Below, in pieces: positions 1 to 7,487 of a DNA stretch of 64,000 bases (positions are counted from its first letter, which is position 1; every line of letters starts with the position of its first letter). The notes below the pieces were generated by a model that saw only the letters and a list, made by a program, of their open reading frames with translations, made no database searches and was not told the DNA's origin. Source of the stretch: Halobacteriales archaeon QS_4_69_225 (GTDB lineage Archaea; Halobacteriota; Halobacteria; Halobacteriales; Haloarculaceae); NCBI GenBank assembly GCA_003020965.1, contig PXRL01000017.1:58205-122204 (forward strand), read 5' to 3'. Made by a program: the position numbers and the translations under genes.

Positions 1-61
1 ACAGCCGCCGGGCGAGGAACTCGTCCAGCGCCATCTTCAAGCCGTCCTCGACGATTTTCAT
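1..61 (-). CDS. 5' end of an unidentified gene (partial)
   Basis: A minus-strand reading frame begins with ATG at 59-61 and runs off the left edge. It gives about 20 residues starting MKIVEDGLKMALDEFLARRL. The codon third positions are GC-rich, as in the neighbouring genes. Too little is visible to name a family. It lies downstream of the tRNA-Gln gene on the same strand. Confidence 0.35.
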   Translation of the reverse strand, partial: MKIVEDGLKMALDEFLARRL

Positions 62-120
62 ACCGGGCGGTCATGGACGGCCAGGTAATACGGTGCGGCG
101 GACGCGCGGCTGGAGGAGGC

Positions 121-155
121 GAACGTCGGAGGAGTAGTCCCGGCTGGATTCGAAC
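121..155 (-). repeat. Degenerate partial copy of the tRNA-Gln 3' end
   Basis: Bases 121-155 match 211-245, the 3' part and 3' flank of the tRNA-Gln gene, at about 28 of 35 positions, including a T-loop-like GATTCGAAC (read on plus) and the GGAGTAGT flank. The would-be T-stem does not pair and no matching 5' acceptor half is present, so this is not a functional tRNA. It could be a decayed tRNA or an attachment-site remnant left by an integrated element. Confidence 0.4.
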
Positions 156-224
156 GCAGGAGTTCACAATTTCGGGAGAAACGGCATACAGAAGCCGCTC
201 TGTAAGGATTGAGCATCGAAGGAG

Positions 225-297
225 TAGTTCCGGGAAGATTCGAACTTCCGTCGAAGCCCCCAGAAGGCTTCAGGATTGGCCACTACCCTACGGAACT
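225..297 (-). tRNA. tRNA-Gln (anticodon CUG)
   Basis: On the minus strand the sequence folds as a cloverleaf. The acceptor stem is AGTTCCG paired with CGGAACT, with an A discriminator at base 225. The anticodon stem AAGCC/GGCTT encloses the loop TTCTGGG, giving anticodon CTG. The T-arm is GGAAG TTCGAAT CTTCC with perfect pairing. CCA is not encoded. The overall sequence resembles haloarchaeal tRNA-Gln. Confidence 0.88.
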
Positions 298-328
298 GCG
301 CTACACACAGTACGAGGCCGTTCGATCA

Positions 329-1219
329 CTAAACGCTATCGGTTTCTCCGGGGTCCGGAGGTGCTGGAATGTCAGCCTCGCGGTGGCAGTTCGCACATAG
401 GACGACGCACTTACGTATCTCAGCGTAAATCTCGCACAGCGATCGGCCGAACGATACCATGTGGGATATCTCCATCTCCTTGTCCGTCTCGTGGTGGAAG
501 TCCAGACAGGCGGGATGGGCGGCGCCACAGCGTCGACAACCATTGCTGTCGCGCTTGTAGGCGGCAACCCATCGCCGACGCTCGGTCCGACGTTCTCGCT
601 TCGACGGTTCCTGGACTTCCCGCGGACGGTCCGGCCACGAGGGGAGGTGCTCCGGGTCGGGACCGTCGTAGTGTTCCTTCCGGTGACAGTTGACGCAGAG
701 AGGAATGCAGCGGTCGACCTCCTCGAGAACCCGCTGCTTCGAGTAGCCGTCCGCTATCATCTTCGAGACCGCGTGTTCCTTCTCGCCGGTGTGGTGAAAG
801 TCGAGCGCCCGCGGTCGCCCCTCCCCGCAGCGGGTACACTCGACTTCGTCCCGTTTGAACTCGTAGAACCACCGCTGTAACCGCGCCCGACGCTCGTCTT
901 TCACCTCGATTCGGTGCTCGCGGCGTTTGTAGTACCACCGCTGCTGGGCGGTGAGGTCCTCCCAGACGTAGCCATCCGGCAGCGCGACCCCGTCCGGCTT
1001 CGGTTGTATCTTCATGCCGCCCTCTCGGCCCCCGTCGCTTCTGGTGTACGTCTCCAGACCCGCAAGCGCCTTCGCCTCGTTCCATCCCCCGACGAGCCGA
1101 ACAATGGTCGTCGAGGACGGCCGGATGTCGAGCTCTTCGTACTCCGTCTTCGTCGGCGACTCGCCCAACCGTCGGGCGGCCTCCCGGAGCGCCGCGATGC
1201 ACTCCGCCTCGGTGACCAT
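329..1219 (-). CDS. Tandem HNH-type zinc-binding protein (homing-endonuclease-like)
   Basis: A protein of about 296 aa. An N-terminal block of roughly 55 residues (WNEAKALAG motif) resembles the helical DNA-binding repeat attached to haloarchaeal homing endonucleases. Two similar modules follow, each with CxxC, then DFHH, then C(V/A)NCHR, the pattern of an HNH (beta-beta-alpha metal) nuclease with a structural zinc site. A DNA-binding or cutting role is inferred. I chose the ATG at 1219 because a purine-rich GAAGGAG lies upstream; a GTG at 1234 is also possible. The gene follows the phosphatase gene on the same strand by about 40 bases and ends 31 bases before the tRNA-Gln gene, a typical site for mobile DNA. 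Confidence 0.75.
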   Translation of the reverse strand: MVTEAECIAALREAARRLGESPTKTEYEELDIRPSSTTIVRLVGGWNEAKALAGLETYTRSDGGREGGMKIQPKPDGVALPDGYVWEDLTAQQRWYYKRREHRIEVKDERRARLQRWFYEFKRDEVECTRCGEGRPRALDFHHTGEKEHAVSKMIADGYSKQRVLEEVDRCIPLCVNCHRKEHYDGPDPEHLPSWPDRPREVQEPSKRERRTERRRWVAAYKRDSNGCRRCGAAHPACLDFHHETDKEMEISHMVSFGRSLCEIYAEIRKCVVLCANCHREADIPAPPDPGETDSV

Positions 1220-1259
1220 GCACCGGTTGCCCACTCCTTCACAGAAAAACTCTGGCCGA

Positions 1260-1688
1260 TCACCCCTGGACGGTCGCCTCGCGTTCGAGTTCGTCGAAGA
1301 CCTCGCGCACCCGTCGCTCGATCTCGTCGCGGATCTCCCGGACGCGATCGAGGTCTGCGCCGTCGGGGTCCGGCAGCGCCCAGTCGCGGACGTCCGTGTC
1401 GGCGTCCAACTCGAGCGTCGAACAGCCCATCGTGGCGACCAGCCGGCAGGACTCCAGCATGTCGGTCGGGATTTCGCGCGGTTCCCGTCCGGAGAGGTCG
1501 ATTCCGCGCTCGTCCATGACCTCGACGACTTCGGGATGGACGGCGTCGGCGGAGTCGGTGCCGCCGGTCACCACCTCGACGTCGAGGTCCTGGCGGTCGG
1601 CCTCCCGGCGGGCGAAGGCCGCCGATATCTGGCTTCGGCCGGCGTTCTGGACGCAGACGAAGGCCACTCGCGGCGCGTCGGACTCCAT
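1260..1688 (-). CDS. Low-molecular-weight phosphatase / ArsC-type arsenate reductase family
   Basis: 142 aa, the normal length of the low-molecular-weight protein-tyrosine phosphatase fold. The catalytic P-loop C(X)5R-S is C12-VQNAG-R18-S near the N-terminus. The general-acid loop is ALPDPDG around residue 105, matching the DPxG form seen in thioredoxin-coupled arsenate reductases. The product could be an arsenate reductase or a phosphotyrosine phosphatase; sequence alone does not decide. It lies 72 bases downstream of the YqcI-like gene on the same strand, so it might share its transcript, but the gap contrasts with the overlapping genes of that operon. Confidence 0.8.
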   Translation of the reverse strand: MESDAPRVAFVCVQNAGRSQISAAFARREADRQDLDVEVVTGGTDSADAVHPEVVEVMDERGIDLSGREPREIPTDMLESCRLVATMGCSTLELDADTDVRDWALPDPDGADLDRVREIRDEIERRVREVFDELEREATVQG

Positions 1689-1760
1689 ATCGGCCTTCTC
1701 GTCGACCGGGGGAGAAGGGGACTCCGAAGACGGCAGGGCCCGAGACCGACGACGGACTCA

Positions 1761-2507
1761 CTACCGCACGTCCATCTCGAAGGGCAGCTCGCTGAGACTC
1801 TCCTCGTTCGATGTCGGGGGGAGATACTGTTTCCACTCCCGAGCGGCGGGATCGCCGTAATCTCCGATGTCGGGATGGGGATCGACGTCGTCGTAGTCCG
1901 CCAACCGGTCTCTGATGATCGAACGGGCCTGCATGCCTTCCGTCGTGTCGCCGGTGATGTCGTCGAGTGTTCCGCGTGGCTGGATCGTCATCTCCAGTCC
2001 GTCCGGGGTGTGTCTGCTCTTTCGATCCGTGTAGAACGGCGCACGTCCGACGACGAACATCGGTTCCCCGGCAAAGCAGAACTCCCATTCGGGATCGTCG
2101 GGGTCCGTGGGGACGTCGCTCGGCCACGGCTCCGGGTCCCGGTGATGAAGGAACTCGAGAACGCTCCAGAAGCGGTCGCGGTACTCCGCTTCACTCCGAA
2201 CTCCGTCCGGAGGTTCGAAAAACACCACGAGCGTCGTCCGATCGGCTATCGACCGATACCGTTCGAGGTACTGTCGCAATCCCTCTCGCAGTTTCAAAAG
2301 CGCATCGCGGTCGCGAGCGTCCCCGGCGAAGAGGTACCGGGCGGTGTCGCCGCGTTCGGCCTCGACCGCGAAGTAACACGGATATGGAGTCTCCCGCATC
2401 GTCTCCCTGAACGTGAGATACCGCTGTTTCTTCCACCCGAACAGCTCTCCGGTCTCTATCGCGTCCGTCAGTTCGATCTGATCGAACAGGAGGCCTGCGT
2501 CATTCAT
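1761..2507 (-). CDS. YqcI/YcgG-family haem-dependent N-oxygenase-like protein
   Basis: 248 aa from the ATG at 2507. That start overlaps the end of the APS-kinase fusion gene by 8 bases and is preferred over an upstream in-frame start lying deep inside that gene. Family hallmarks are YPCYFA near residue 40, VVFFEPP, WSVLEFLHHRDPEPWP, PxWEFCFAGEPMFVV, SRH and IQPRGTLDD. Characterised relatives include GntA of guanitoxin biosynthesis, a haem enzyme that N-hydroxylates a guanidine group. The His pairs in FLHH and SRH are plausible haem-ligand candidates, but that is inference. It is the last gene of an overlapping operon with PAPS synthesis and a sulfotransferase, so its product may be sulfated. 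The substrate is unknown. Confidence 0.75.
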   Translation of the reverse strand: MNDAGLLFDQIELTDAIETGELFGWKKQRYLTFRETMRETPYPCYFAVEAERGDTARYLFAGDARDRDALLKLREGLRQYLERYRSIADRTTLVVFFEPPDGVRSEAEYRDRFWSVLEFLHHRDPEPWPSDVPTDPDDPEWEFCFAGEPMFVVGRAPFYTDRKSRHTPDGLEMTIQPRGTLDDITGDTTEGMQARSIIRDRLADYDDVDPHPDIGDYGDPAAREWKQYLPPTSNEESLSELPFEMDVR

Positions 2508-3387
2508 TCGTACGGTGTCGGCGGGACCCGTTCGCTCCCAGGTGCTGTCCGGCGATGAGTTCGCTCTTCTCGTACTTCTCGCGGGTCTCCGTTCCACTGA
2601 TTTCTGCCACCTCCTGGGGGACCGAGACGACGGAGTAGCCGACGTCGCGCCCGATGGCCACGGTGTCGACGTCCGGGAGTATCACCGTCTCGACGTTCGG
2701 GTGGTCCTCGTAGACGTTCTCGATGAGTTCTCTGCGCTCCTGGGCCGTGAGAGGGTTCTTCTCGCCGAGTTCCGTGTCGCGGATCGCGATGACGACGCGC
2801 TTGCCGTTGTCCGCGGCGGAGTCGATGATGGTGCGGTGGCCGTCGTGGAGCGGTTGCCAGCGACCGATGAACACGTGGCTCGGCTCGAACTTGCGGTCGA
2901 GCTCCGCGTTGATTCGCTTTATGTTCGCTTCCTTGGAGTGTGTCGCCGTTCGGACTTCGACCTCGACCTCCGGTCTCTCGGGTTCCTCGAACGGCGCGTC
3001 GATACCGGTGAACCCCTCGATTTCGCCGTTGCGAGCCCGTTCGTACATCCCCTTCACGTCGCGTTGCTCGCACACTTCGAGGGGTGCGTTGACGTACACG
3101 AACGAGACGTTCTCGAGTGACTCGGCGATCAGCTCTCGCTGGGACCGGTACGGGGTGATGAACGACGCGACGACGTCGAACCCCTGGTCGTTCAGCGCCC
3201 GGGCGACCCCGGCGGCCCGTCTGAGGTTTTCGGTCCGATCCTCCTTGGAGAATCCGAGGTCCGAGTTGAGGGTGTCCCGGAGGTAATCCCCGTCGAGGTG
3301 GACCGTCTTCGGACCGATCAGTCCCTCGGCGAGCGTCGTCTTTCCGGAACACGGCAGACCGAACAGCCAGGTAGTCGTGCCGATCAT
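2500..3387 (-). CDS. Bifunctional APS kinase / HxGH nucleotidyltransferase fusion
   Basis: 295 aa. Residues 1-145 are a complete adenylylsulfate kinase (CysC): Walker A GLPCSGKTT (10-18), LDGDYLRDTLNSDLGFS (31-47), DRTENLRR (50-57) and FITPYRSQR (76-84). It phosphorylates APS to PAPS, the sulfate donor. Residues 170-285 are a second domain with GRWQPLHDGH (175-184) and ISGTETR (263-269), the ATP-binding motifs of small nucleotidyltransferases such as NadM-type NMN adenylyltransferase. The acceptor of that second domain is unknown. The ATG overlaps the stop of the preceding small gene (ATGA), and the 3' end overlaps the YqcI-like gene. The adjacent sulfotransferase would use its PAPS. Confidence 0.88.
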   Translation of the reverse strand: MIGTTTWLFGLPCSGKTTLAEGLIGPKTVHLDGDYLRDTLNSDLGFSKEDRTENLRRAAGVARALNDQGFDVVASFITPYRSQRELIAESLENVSFVYVNAPLEVCEQRDVKGMYERARNGEIEGFTGIDAPFEEPERPEVEVEVRTATHSKEANIKRINAELDRKFEPSHVFIGRWQPLHDGHRTIIDSAADNGKRVVIAIRDTELGEKNPLTAQERRELIENVYEDHPNVETVILPDVDTVAIGRDVGYSVVSVPQEVAEISGTETREKYEKSELIAGQHLGANGSRRHRTNE

Positions 3388-3659
3388 CGGTTGCGCTTTC
3401 CTCCGTCTCCTCCAGGAAAAGCGGACGCGCCCGTATCGCCCGCGCCCGCGCTCTCGCCCTCGCCGATGGTAGCGGGTTCGACCCGATGCGGTTCGACCGT
3501 CGACGCCGCGTTCGATGTGCTGTCTGACATGGGTATCGCCTCGTTTTGCCGTGCTCGTGCGGTTCGTCCTCGTCGGATCGTCGGCCGCTGCCGCATCTGC
3601 ACCGACCGGCGTGCGTCCTCGCCGCCGCCGCGGGCCGGTGTCGCCTCGCTCAGATCCAT
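3384..3659 (-). CDS. Small unknown protein coupled to sulfotransferase and APS kinase genes
   Basis: 91 aa, not recognised. The ATG (3657-3659) overlaps the 3' end of the sulfotransferase gene by 10 bases, and its stop overlaps the ATG of the APS-kinase fusion gene (ATGA). It therefore fills exactly the gap between two real genes, which is the main reason to believe it is translated. The N-terminal half is Arg-rich. The C-terminal half, from MSDSTSNAAS, is Ser/Gly/Ala/Glu-rich and looks disordered. There is no membrane segment and only Gly/Asp-type low complexity. A linker protein, an internal leader or a modified peptide substrate are all possible. A start at the internal ATG (3528-3530, 48 aa) is an alternative. 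Confidence 0.4.
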   Translation of the reverse strand: MDLSEATPARGGGEDARRSVQMRQRPTIRRGRTARARQNEAIPMSDSTSNAASTVEPHRVEPATIGEGESAGAGDTGASAFPGGDGGKRNR

Positions 3660-4789
3660 TCCGACTCCTCCGTGTATCCCAGTCTCTCGACCACCTCGGT
3701 GTACGTCTCGCCGGCTCGCTCGAGCGCGCTCCCCACGAGGTCCTCCCTGTCTCGCCAGCGAGCGCGTCTCGGTTCCTTCGTCGTCATCACCTGCGCCGGG
3801 GCTTCGACGTACTCGGAGAGCAGCGGCGACTCGCCGAGTTCGGCGAACTCGACGATCTCCCGAACGGTGGAGCGGGTGTCGGTGAGGAGGTCCTCGAACC
3901 GGACCCGGAGGACGTCCTCGTAGGCGTCGGGGAGGTCGTAGCACCACAGAGAGCCGTCGTAGTCGTCGAGATCGAGACTCCCCACGTCGTACGTCTGGAA
4001 CCCTCTGTTCAGCCGCCAGCCGTCGTAGAGTCCGTTGATCGACGCTGCCGGGTTCCGCGTGAGGTGGACGACCCGGACGTCGGTCTCGGGGAACAATCGG
4101 TTGCGAATCCACCGAAGCCGGTAGGCGTCGCCGCTCGCTTTCAACACGAGCGTCCGCTCGAAGTCGTCCGCCCTGAGACCGCGCTTGTGGCGGTGTGAGG
4201 TGACGAACGGCCGGTCTTCGATCGTCTCGGTCTCGAACGGGCTGTCCGCGTCTCGGTCCGCGTACTCGTCGTACTGCAGGGTCGGGATACCGAGCCCCTC
4301 GAGTATCTCGTCGAGCGACGCACCGTCGAGCAACCGTTCGCGGATCCGCTCGTAGGGGAGCTCCCGGTCGGGAAACTGCAGCGGGAGCCGGACGAGCGCG
4401 TTATCTACGCGATGAGCGCGGTCGCCGGACCGCTCGGTCGCCCCGACCTCCGCGAGGAGATCCGTCAGAACCGTCTCACGGTCGAACGACCCGAAATCGG
4501 CCGGGACCACGTCCGACTCGAGTGCCGGATAACAGACTCCGTTCAGCATGAACCACCGGTCGTGTTCGCCGTCGAGACTGCACGTGTCCTCGTGGTGTCG
4601 GAGGATATCGAAGAGGAGACTGCTGCCTCCCCTCGGGGCCGTCGCGATGAGCAGTACGCTGTCGAAGTCGTCGGCCCGGTACTCCGACAGAACCGATCGT
4701 TTTTCCTCCGAGATGACCTCGTTTTTCACGCGCTCGTAGTTCCGTCTCGCTCGCTCTCGGTGGTCGTCCGGCGGTCGTTCGAAACTCAC
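3650..4789 (-). CDS. PAPS-dependent sulfotransferase family protein
   Basis: 379 aa, first gene of the operon that continues into the small protein, APS kinase fusion and YqcI-like genes. The 5'-phosphosulfate-binding loop TAPRGGSSLLFDIL lies at about 50-63, and the 3'-phosphate-binding motif VVHLTRNPAASINGLYDGW at about 240-258. These are the two PAPS-binding signatures of the sulfotransferase fold. No signal peptide or membrane span is visible, so it should act in the cytoplasm on a soluble acceptor or lipid head group. The acceptor cannot be deduced. Its neighbours indicate dedicated PAPS supply and an oxygenase for the same product. Confidence 0.85.
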   Translation of the reverse strand: MSFERPPDDHRERARRNYERVKNEVISEEKRSVLSEYRADDFDSVLLIATAPRGGSSLLFDILRHHEDTCSLDGEHDRWFMLNGVCYPALESDVVPADFGSFDRETVLTDLLAEVGATERSGDRAHRVDNALVRLPLQFPDRELPYERIRERLLDGASLDEILEGLGIPTLQYDEYADRDADSPFETETIEDRPFVTSHRHKRGLRADDFERTLVLKASGDAYRLRWIRNRLFPETDVRVVHLTRNPAASINGLYDGWRLNRGFQTYDVGSLDLDDYDGSLWCYDLPDAYEDVLRVRFEDLLTDTRSTVREIVEFAELGESPLLSEYVEAPAQVMTTKEPRRARWRDREDLVGSALERAGETYTEVVERLGYTEESEWI

Positions 4790-5461
4790 CGGCCGCCACC
4801 TCCCGCTACCGTTCCCGGATCGACCCGGAGCCGGGACTGACGGTTCGGTTTCATTCGTCGTAATCGAGCGTTCGTCGTTCGCACTCGCGAGTTTCGGGCT
4901 GCTCCGCGGTCCGAGGATCGTAGAGTTCGGACATTAGAGTTCGGCTCTCACGATCTTCGACGGGTCGGTCCGTGCTTGGAGGGAACCGACCACACGTCGA
5001 GGGGACTTCCGCTTCTCGCTTGACTGGCTGCAGCCCGACGGCGGAGCGCGGTAGAGTTCGTGGGATTCCGCGAAACGAACGGGCCGTACTCATCGCCACC
5101 GTCTGTTCGTGTGAAGATAGTTCTCTACTGATTCCACACCGGGTTGAATTTGTTGTTTAATCTATAAAAATATTTGGATTCGTTTCGTAATATTAGATAC
5201 AGTCGCCGAGAAGTCCCAAAACGAGCGGAAACTGGACTCGCGGGACGCCGAGCGGTGACCGTGCGGTGGCCGACTCGGCGAGGGTACATTTAGCCTTTGG
5301 AGGCTGAAGCGAGCCGGAGTCGCTGCCGAGTGTAGTCGAGTGCGTGTAGCTCCGGAGGGTTCGACTCGACGGTGCGCGGACGGCGGACGCTCTCGGGGTC
5401 GGGTCGACGCCGGCGACCGCGGACCGACACCCACATACCGCCGCCGCCGCCACCGTCGTGC
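4790..5461. other. Gap before purO: leader region of the sulfotransferase operon
   Basis: No convincing gene is seen in about 670 bases. A minus-strand frame at 4851-5093 (80 aa, Arg/Pro/Glu-rich, starting MSTARSFRG) could be a leader ORF, but its composition looks unselected. Bases 5140-5220 are unusually AT-rich and probably hold the operon promoter. A small hairpin AGCCT-TTGG-AGGCT lies near 5291-5304. Confidence 0.4.
5162..5175 (-). promoter_or_regulatory. Probable TATA element upstream of the sulfotransferase operon
   Basis: The run CTATAAAAATATTT stands out in GC-rich DNA. Read on the minus strand it gives AAATATTTTTATAG, a good archaeal TATA box. Transcription would start near 5140 and run through a leader of about 350 bases before the sulfotransferase ATG at 4789. 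The direction is inferred, because the run could also serve the plus strand. Confidence 0.35.
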
Positions 5462-6055
5462 ATGTACGTCGGTCGCTTCCTCGTCGTCGCGCCGGACCGG
5501 GCCGCCTACCGTGTCTCCTCGCGGTCGTTCCCGAACCGCGAGGTCGTCGACCGCGAGGGACGACTCACCGTCGTGCCGACCGACGACGCCCCGGAGACGG
5601 ACAACCCGTACGTCTCCTACAACTGTCTGCGGACGACGGCCGACGGGACGGCGGCGGTCGTCGGCAACGGCACGCAGGTCGACCCGATCGTCGAGAAGCT
5701 GGAGGCGGGCTACCCGCCCCGGGACGCGCTGGCGGAGACGCTGCTGGCCCTCGATTACGAGAAAGACGACTACGACACCCCGCGGGTCGCGGGCGTCGTC
5801 GGCGCCGACAGCTACGTGGGCATCGTCCGTCGGGACGCGCTGTTGGTCCGGATCGTCGAGGAGCCGACGCTCGTCGCGACCTACGAGAGGGACCGCCCGG
5901 AGGCCGTCGACCTGGAGGCGACCGACCCCGAGGGGATGGCCCGGGAGATCTACGGCTTCGACCTCGAGCACCCGGTGTGTGCGGCCGCGGTCGCGGCGAC
6001 CGACGACGGCTTCGAGACGGGGGTCTACAACGGACCGGAGGAAACCCACGGGTGA
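5462..6055 (+). CDS. purO: IMP cyclohydrolase, archaeal type
   Basis: 197 aa from the ATG at 5462 (MYVGRFLVV), matching the usual start of archaeal PurO. An upstream in-frame start would add 30 residues of Arg/Pro-rich sequence and is rejected. Hallmarks are [22 protein letters not shown] near residue 50, GNGTQVDPI and the [16 protein letters not shown] stretch. PurO closes FAICAR to IMP in the last step of purine synthesis, replacing the C-terminal part of bacterial PurH. It is monocistronic here, convergent with the DUF502 gene. Confidence 0.92.
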   Translation: MYVGRFLVVAPDRAAYRVSSRSFPNREVVDREGRLTVVPTDDAPETDNPYVSYNCLRTTADGTAAVVGNGTQVDPIVEKLEAGYPPRDALAETLLALDYEKDDYDTPRVAGVVGADSYVGIVRRDALLVRIVEEPTLVATYERDRPEAVDLEATDPEGMAREIYGFDLEHPVCAAAVAATDDGFETGVYNGPEETHG

Positions 6056-6099
6056 CGGCGGGAACGGGGCCGTCCATCGAGAGGTGTACGTCCGGTCGG

Positions 6100-6900
6100 T
6101 CACTCGGTGGCGCCGTCGTCGGGGTCGTCGGAGTCGTCGGGGGGTCTCATGCCGCCGATCCTGTCGATGATGTCCTTGTCCCAGGTCGGGTGGGGGCGGC
6201 CAGTGCTCGGTGCTTCGGGGTCGTCGGTGCCGATACCGCTCGTGAGAATCGCCTGGACCGCCTGGTCCACCGAGAGGTCCACGTCGACCACGCGGTCGGT
6301 CGGAACGTACACCAGGAATCCGCCGGTGACCGGGTTGGGTGCCATCGGGACGAACAGCGTCATCATGTCGTCCCCACCGGTCGCCTCCGTGACGGGGTCC
6401 GGCGACGGGTTCGTCTGAAAGGCGATGACGTAGGTCTCCTCCGAGAGGAGTTCGAGGAGTTTCACCGTCTCGAACTCCGACGTCCGGTCGCCGACGACCA
6501 TGGTGCCGACCTGACGGAGCGTCTGGTAGACGGTCCCGATTCCGGGGATCGACCCGATCAGGTAGTCGAAGATGCCGACGAGGAACTCGCCGTACCGGTA
6601 CCGCGCGAGCGCCCCGACCGCGATCACCAGCGTCAGGAACAGCAGGACCGCGATGGCCTCGCTCAGGAAGCTGAACACGTCGCCGTACACCCCCGTCTCG
6701 AGCAGGAACCGGATGAGTGCGCCGCGCTCGAAGAACTCGATTATGCCCAGGTTCTCGAGCAGTTTGACCACCGGCAGGAGCACCGACCTGAGCCCGGTGA
6801 TGACGAACCAGATGGTGTAGATCGTAAGGGCGAGTGGAATGATGATGGCCAGTCCCGTGAGGACGACGTCCCGAAGCGTTCGAAGGGCGGACCGTATCAT
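6100..6900 (-). CDS. DUF502 family membrane protein
   Basis: 266 aa. Two hydrophobic spans dominate the N-terminal half: one at about 13-35 (VVLTGLAIIIPLALTIYTIWFVI) and one at about 80-100 (AIAVLLFLTLVIAVGALA). They are followed by the family block GSIPGIGTVYQTLRQVGTMV, in which IPGIGTVY is characteristic. The C-terminal part (LFVPMAPNPVTGGFLVYVPTD) is conserved and likely soluble. The tail is acidic and disordered. No biochemical function is established for the family. Monocistronic, with a clear TATA box upstream. Confidence 0.85.
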   Translation of the reverse strand: MIRSALRTLRDVVLTGLAIIIPLALTIYTIWFVITGLRSVLLPVVKLLENLGIIEFFERGALIRFLLETGVYGDVFSFLSEAIAVLLFLTLVIAVGALARYRYGEFLVGIFDYLIGSIPGIGTVYQTLRQVGTMVVGDRTSEFETVKLLELLSEETYVIAFQTNPSPDPVTEATGGDDMMTLFVPMAPNPVTGGFLVYVPTDRVVDVDLSVDQAVQAILTSGIGTDDPEAPSTGRPHPTWDKDIIDRIGGMRPPDDSDDPDDGATE

Positions 6901-6940
6901 ACCCTTTGTTACGACCTAATTTGAGTCCGTCATGCATAGA

Positions 6941-6950
6941 CTATAAATAT
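6941..6950 (-). promoter_or_regulatory. TATA box for the DUF502 gene
   Basis: ATATTTATAG on the minus strand, 41-50 bases before the ATG at 6900. A start site about 27 bases downstream would leave a short leader of roughly 18 bases. It is the only AT-rich run in the region. Confidence 0.5.
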
Positions 6951-7245
6951 GACGTTCGGCTCCGTCGGGTCCGTGCGGCGCTGACGCGTACGACCGTCCG
7001 GCAGTTCGCCCTTCGCACACGGCTGGAACGGGCCGAAAGCGGGGGCCACCGGGATGCGGCCGGGGCCGGCCGTACCGCGTCGGGACTCACCGGGTGAACC
7101 TTACGGCCCCGCTATACGACCGTCGAAACGGGGCTTTCGGTGCACGACACGGGGGAGCCGTCCCGTCCCGCTCGTCGGTCGCACGGCGCCGCGGTCGACG
7201 CTTTCCGACACAGTGTTAAGTCGGTCCGGACCGTAGCCGAGGTCG
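6951..7245. other. Intergenic stretch without a recognisable gene
   Basis: About 295 GC-rich bases between the DUF502 promoter and a small conserved-looking gene. Short frames here have no start context or recognisable product. I see no repeat or structured RNA. Confidence 0.4.
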
Positions 7246-7440
7246 ATGTCCGACATCGAAATCGACCCCGAGGAGCTCGGCGGCGGCGACGGCGCGCGGA
7301 TGAAGACGAAGCTGCCGGGTATCGAGGTGACGACGCAGCTCGACGACGCCGACCCCGAGGAGCTGGAACGGCTCCACCGCGCGCAGTTGACCTTCGCGCT
7401 GGAACGCGCCGAGAACGCGAAGGAAGCCTCGCGGATGTAA
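7246..7440 (+). CDS. Small acidic protein of unknown function
   Basis: 64 aa (MSDIEIDPEELGGGDGARMKT...). It is acidic at the N-terminus, with a predicted C-terminal helix (EELERLHRAQLTFALERAENAKEA) rich in Ala, Leu, Glu and Arg. Codon use is like that of established genes. It precedes the phosphoesterase gene by 47 bases on the same strand, so the two may be cotranscribed. I do not recognise the family. Confidence 0.6.
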   Translation: MSDIEIDPEELGGGDGARMKTKLPGIEVTTQLDDADPEELERLHRAQLTFALERAENAKEASRM

Positions 7441-7487
7441 ACCGACCGACCGCCACTCATTAGCCCGCGGCGGCCGAAGATCGGGCC

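Noticed and set aside
4851..5093. 80-aa frame before the sulfotransferase gene as a confirmed gene
   Set aside because: Arg/Pro-rich composition without domain or hydrophobic pattern; kept only as a possible leader ORF in the gap entry.
5162..6937. 591-residue minus-strand frame across purO and DUF502
   Set aside because: Arg/His/Pro-rich shadow of two recognised genes on both strands.
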